Assembly (NCBI GenBank): GCA_029979405.1
Contig: JAPOHM010000090.1
Location: 1 to 6,184 of the forward strand
Direction of reading: 5' to 3'
DNA length: 6,184 bases
DNA from: Methanobacteriota archaeon
GTDB taxonomy: Archaea; Thermoplasmatota; Poseidoniia; Poseidoniales; Poseidoniaceae
Below are positions 4,172-6,184 of the stretch, piece by piece. How positions within the stretch are numbered: the stretch's first letter is position 1; every line of letters starts with the position of its first letter. Below the pieces are notes generated by a model. That model made no database searches and was not told the DNA's origin. It was given only the letters and a program-made list of their open reading frames with translations. The translations under genes were made by a program, and so were the position numbers.

Positions 4172-6076
4172 ATGAGATTTAGTTTCAAAGAAATGAAAGA
4201 CGAAATAGCAAAAATAGTACCTAAATCAATAGATTACGAGGTAGACTTAGAAGCAGGTGACATTGCAATTATCACACCAACTCCCGATGAATTTGGCGGA
4301 GGAGATGGTTTAGTTGGTAAAATTGCCAAGGCTATCAAAAGAAGAATAGTTGTAAGGCCGCATAAGTCCATAATGAAAGACCAAAAAGAAACTGAAATAT
4401 ATATACGTGATTTATTGACCGATTTAACAAAAATCGATTCAATTTATTTCGATGAATGTTATTGTGAGGTAACCGTGATTTGCGACAACCCCGGTGAGGC
4501 AGTAGGAAGAAGAGGAGTGAATGCAAAGTCAATACGTGATGAATGTGGATGGTTGGTCAAATTTGAAAGAACTCCCCCCATACACTCAAAGACGATTCAC
4601 GACATTAGAGGATACAGAGCGGCACAAGCTGGAGAAAGAAGAAAATTGTTGAAGGAATTTGGTTTGAATATTTACAGACCAAAACGCCCTGGTTCTTTTT
4701 GGGTTAGATCAACTGGATTAGGGTCTTATCGCGAAGTAGGAAGAGCTTGTCACCTTGTTACCACAAACGAAAGTAGAGTCATGATAGATGTTGGAGTAAA
4801 CATAGCATCGGATACAGACCCTATGCCATACTTCACCGCGCCAGAGGCATTGCCGATGGAAAAAATGGACGCAGTTATCCTAACACATGCACATTTAGAC
4901 CATGCTGGAATGCTTCCAGTTCTATTCAAATATGGATATAGAGGGCCTGTTTATTGTACACCACCAACCAGAGATATGATGCTATTATTACAAACCGATT
5001 ATCTCAAAGTCGGTGGAGCTGAAGGAAAGAGAGCCGCTTATGACATGGAAGATATCAGGACTTGCATGAGACACGTTATCGATGTTGACTGGGGACAAAC
5101 GGTAGACATAGCGCCAGACATGAAACTGACATTCCACAATGCCGGACACATTTTGGGTTCATCTTCTGTGCATCTTCACATTGGAGAAGGTAAGCACAAT
5201 ATCGTATTCTCCGGAGACCAAAAATATGAGAAATCTTGGTTGTTTGATGCCGCAAATACAAGATTCCCAAGATGTGAGACTTTAGTCATAGAATCAACAT
5301 ACGGTGCTTCGGGGGACTTCCAACCAAGTAGAGACGAAGCTAACCAAGAACTGCAAGACATTGTTACACGAACTATTCAACGTGGAGGGAAAATGATCTG
5401 TCCTGTATTCGCTGTAGGACGCTCACAAGAAGTAATGATTGCTATTGATGAACTATTTAGGTCAGGCGCAGTAAAACCCGTGCCCGTATACTTAGACGGA
5501 ATGATTCAAGAAGCAACTGCTATCCACTCAACGCACCCAAATTATCTTACTCAATCTTTGAGAAAGAGTTTGTTACAGGACGATGGTAACAACCCGTTCA
5601 CCAGTGAATGGTTCAGGCCCGTTCAGGGAAGAGACATGAGAGAATCAATAATCATGGACACAAGCCCTTGTATCGTTTTGGCTACTAGTGGCATGTTAAA
5701 CGGAGGACCGGTTATGTCTTACTTCCAAAATTGGGCTCATGAAAACAGAAATTCGCTCTGTTTTGTGGGATACCAAGCTGAAGGAACTCTTGGAAGGAGA
5801 CTTCAGAAAGGTTTCAGCGAAGTTCCAATGATTATTGAAGGCAAAACTGAAATTGTAAAGATAGGATGCGAATTAGTAACAATCGATGGATTCAGTGGAC
5901 ACTCTGATAGAAGGCAGTTGTTGGAATTCATTGAAAATATGAGCCCGACACCAAAGAATGTAATTTGCCACCACGGTGATTATTTCAAATGTAACGAATT
6001 AGGAAGGACACTTAGAGAGAAATTCAAAGTTCGAACTTATGCACCTCAGAACTTAGAAACTGTAAGACTGGCTTAA
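4172..6076 (+). CDS. aCPSF1: aCPSF1 (FttA): KH-domain beta-CASP ribonuclease, transcription termination factor
   Basis: The 634-residue product has the full family layout. An N-terminal KH pair spans about 1-145, the second KH with its GRRG loop at 112-115. A metallo-beta-lactamase domain is interrupted by a beta-CASP domain at roughly 385-560. The metal and catalytic residues are all visible: Asp206 in IDVGV, HAHLDH at 239-244, His326 in AGHILGS, Asp349 in SGDQ, Glu374 in VIESTYG (motif A), His577 in FSGHSD (motif B) and His601 in CHHGD (motif C). Archaeal aCPSF1 is the homologue of the eukaryotic CPSF73 cleavage enzyme. It cuts nascent RNA at U-rich sites, drives termination and acts as a dimer with RNA polymerase. 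Length is typical. It follows psmB and ends in a 4-nt overlap with a convergent gene. A structured leader suggests control at translation or by RNA processing, possibly by its own product. Confidence 0.97.
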   Translation: MRFSFKEMKDEIAKIVPKSIDYEVDLEAGDIAIITPTPDEFGGGDGLVGKIAKAIKRRIVVRPHKSIMKDQKETEIYIRDLLTDLTKIDSIYFDECYCEVTVICDNPGEAVGRRGVNAKSIRDECGWLVKFERTPPIHSKTIHDIRGYRAAQAGERRKLLKEFGLNIYRPKRPGSFWVRSTGLGSYREVGRACHLVTTNESRVMIDVGVNIASDTDPMPYFTAPEALPMEKMDAVILTHAHLDHAGMLPVLFKYGYRGPVYCTPPTRDMMLLLQTDYLKVGGAEGKRAAYDMEDIRTCMRHVIDVDWGQTVDIAPDMKLTFHNAGHILGSSSVHLHIGEGKHNIVFSGDQKYEKSWLFDAANTRFPRCETLVIESTYGASGDFQPSRDEANQELQDIVTRTIQRGGKMICPVFAVGRSQEVMIAIDELFRSGAVKPVPVYLDGMIQEATAIHSTHPNYLTQSLRKSLLQDDGNNPFTSEWFRPVQGRDMRESIIMDTSPCIVLATSGMLNGGPVMSYFQNWAHENRNSLCFVGYQAEGTLGRRLQKGFSEVPMIIEGKTEIVKIGCELVTIDGFSGHSDRRQLLEFIENMSPTPKNVICHHGDYFKCNELGRTLREKFKVRTYAPQNLETVRLA

Positions 6077-6184
6077 TCTACAAAGAAATCTTTGACCAAA
6101 TGAGCTGTTTCATCTCTCTTCTCAGATAGTTCAGACAACCAATCTGTTGCTCTATCGATGCAAAGTTGTTTCATTTCACCAGCC
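6073..6184 (-). CDS. C-terminal end of an unidentified protein (partial)
   Basis: The minus strand from the window edge reads 36 residues (AGEMKQLCIDRATDWLSE..., ending VKDFFVD) before TAA at 6075-6073. The segment is charged and looks mostly helical. It is too short to name a family. Its stop codon overlaps the aCPSF1 TAA by 4 nt tail-to-tail, as expected in a compact genome, and there is no other coding option for this end of the window. The N-terminus lies outside. Confidence 0.55.
   Translation of the reverse strand, partial: AGEMKQLCIDRATDWLSELSEKRDETAHLVKDFFVD

Overview
The window looks like a compact chromosomal segment of a euryarchaeon. The archaeal evidence is a single-Thr proteasome beta subunit directly upstream of a KH/MBL/beta-CASP RNase of the aCPSF1 (FttA) type, a one-module archaeal ZPR1 protein, a SepF-type division protein, a tRNA-Pro with archaeal D-arm features, and genes that either start right behind TATA-like boxes or have GAGGTGA ribosome sites. 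The moderate-to-low GC and tight packing fit a planktonic Thermoplasmatota lineage such as Marine Group II (Poseidoniales). That placement is inference from gene content, not a search.

Layout: positions 1-3386 run almost entirely on the minus strand. In transcription order they hold a SepF-like gene (3386-2913), ZPR1 (2903-2295, 9 nt behind it), a PvlArgDC-family protein (1980-1270), a zinc-ribbon plus winged-helix-like protein (1262-846, 7 nt behind), tRNA-Pro(TGG) (810-733), a 150-residue membrane/coiled-coil protein with its own TATA-like box (677-225), and the first 69 codons of another membrane protein (209-1). One small plus-strand membrane gene (1988-2293) interrupts this series. It diverges from the PvlArgDC-family gene by 7 nt and converges on ZPR1 with 1 nt between stop codons.

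The plus-strand half (3468-6076) is psmB followed by aCPSF1. Both have the same GAGGTGA ribosome site 4 nt before ATG. The 80-nt gap between them contains a closed structure: an outer stem enclosing two perfect hairpins, both with TCA loops. One arm of the outer stem can pair instead with the aCPSF1 ribosome site. A last minus-strand gene enters from the right edge and overlaps the aCPSF1 stop by 4 nt.

Functionally the window combines protein turnover (psmB), transcription termination and RNA 3'-end formation (aCPSF1), cell division (SepF-like), a probable translation-factor chaperone (ZPR1) and a tRNA. The least ordinary items are the possible RNA switch before aCPSF1 and a PvlArgDC-family protein that appears to lack the serine needed to make its pyruvoyl cofactor.
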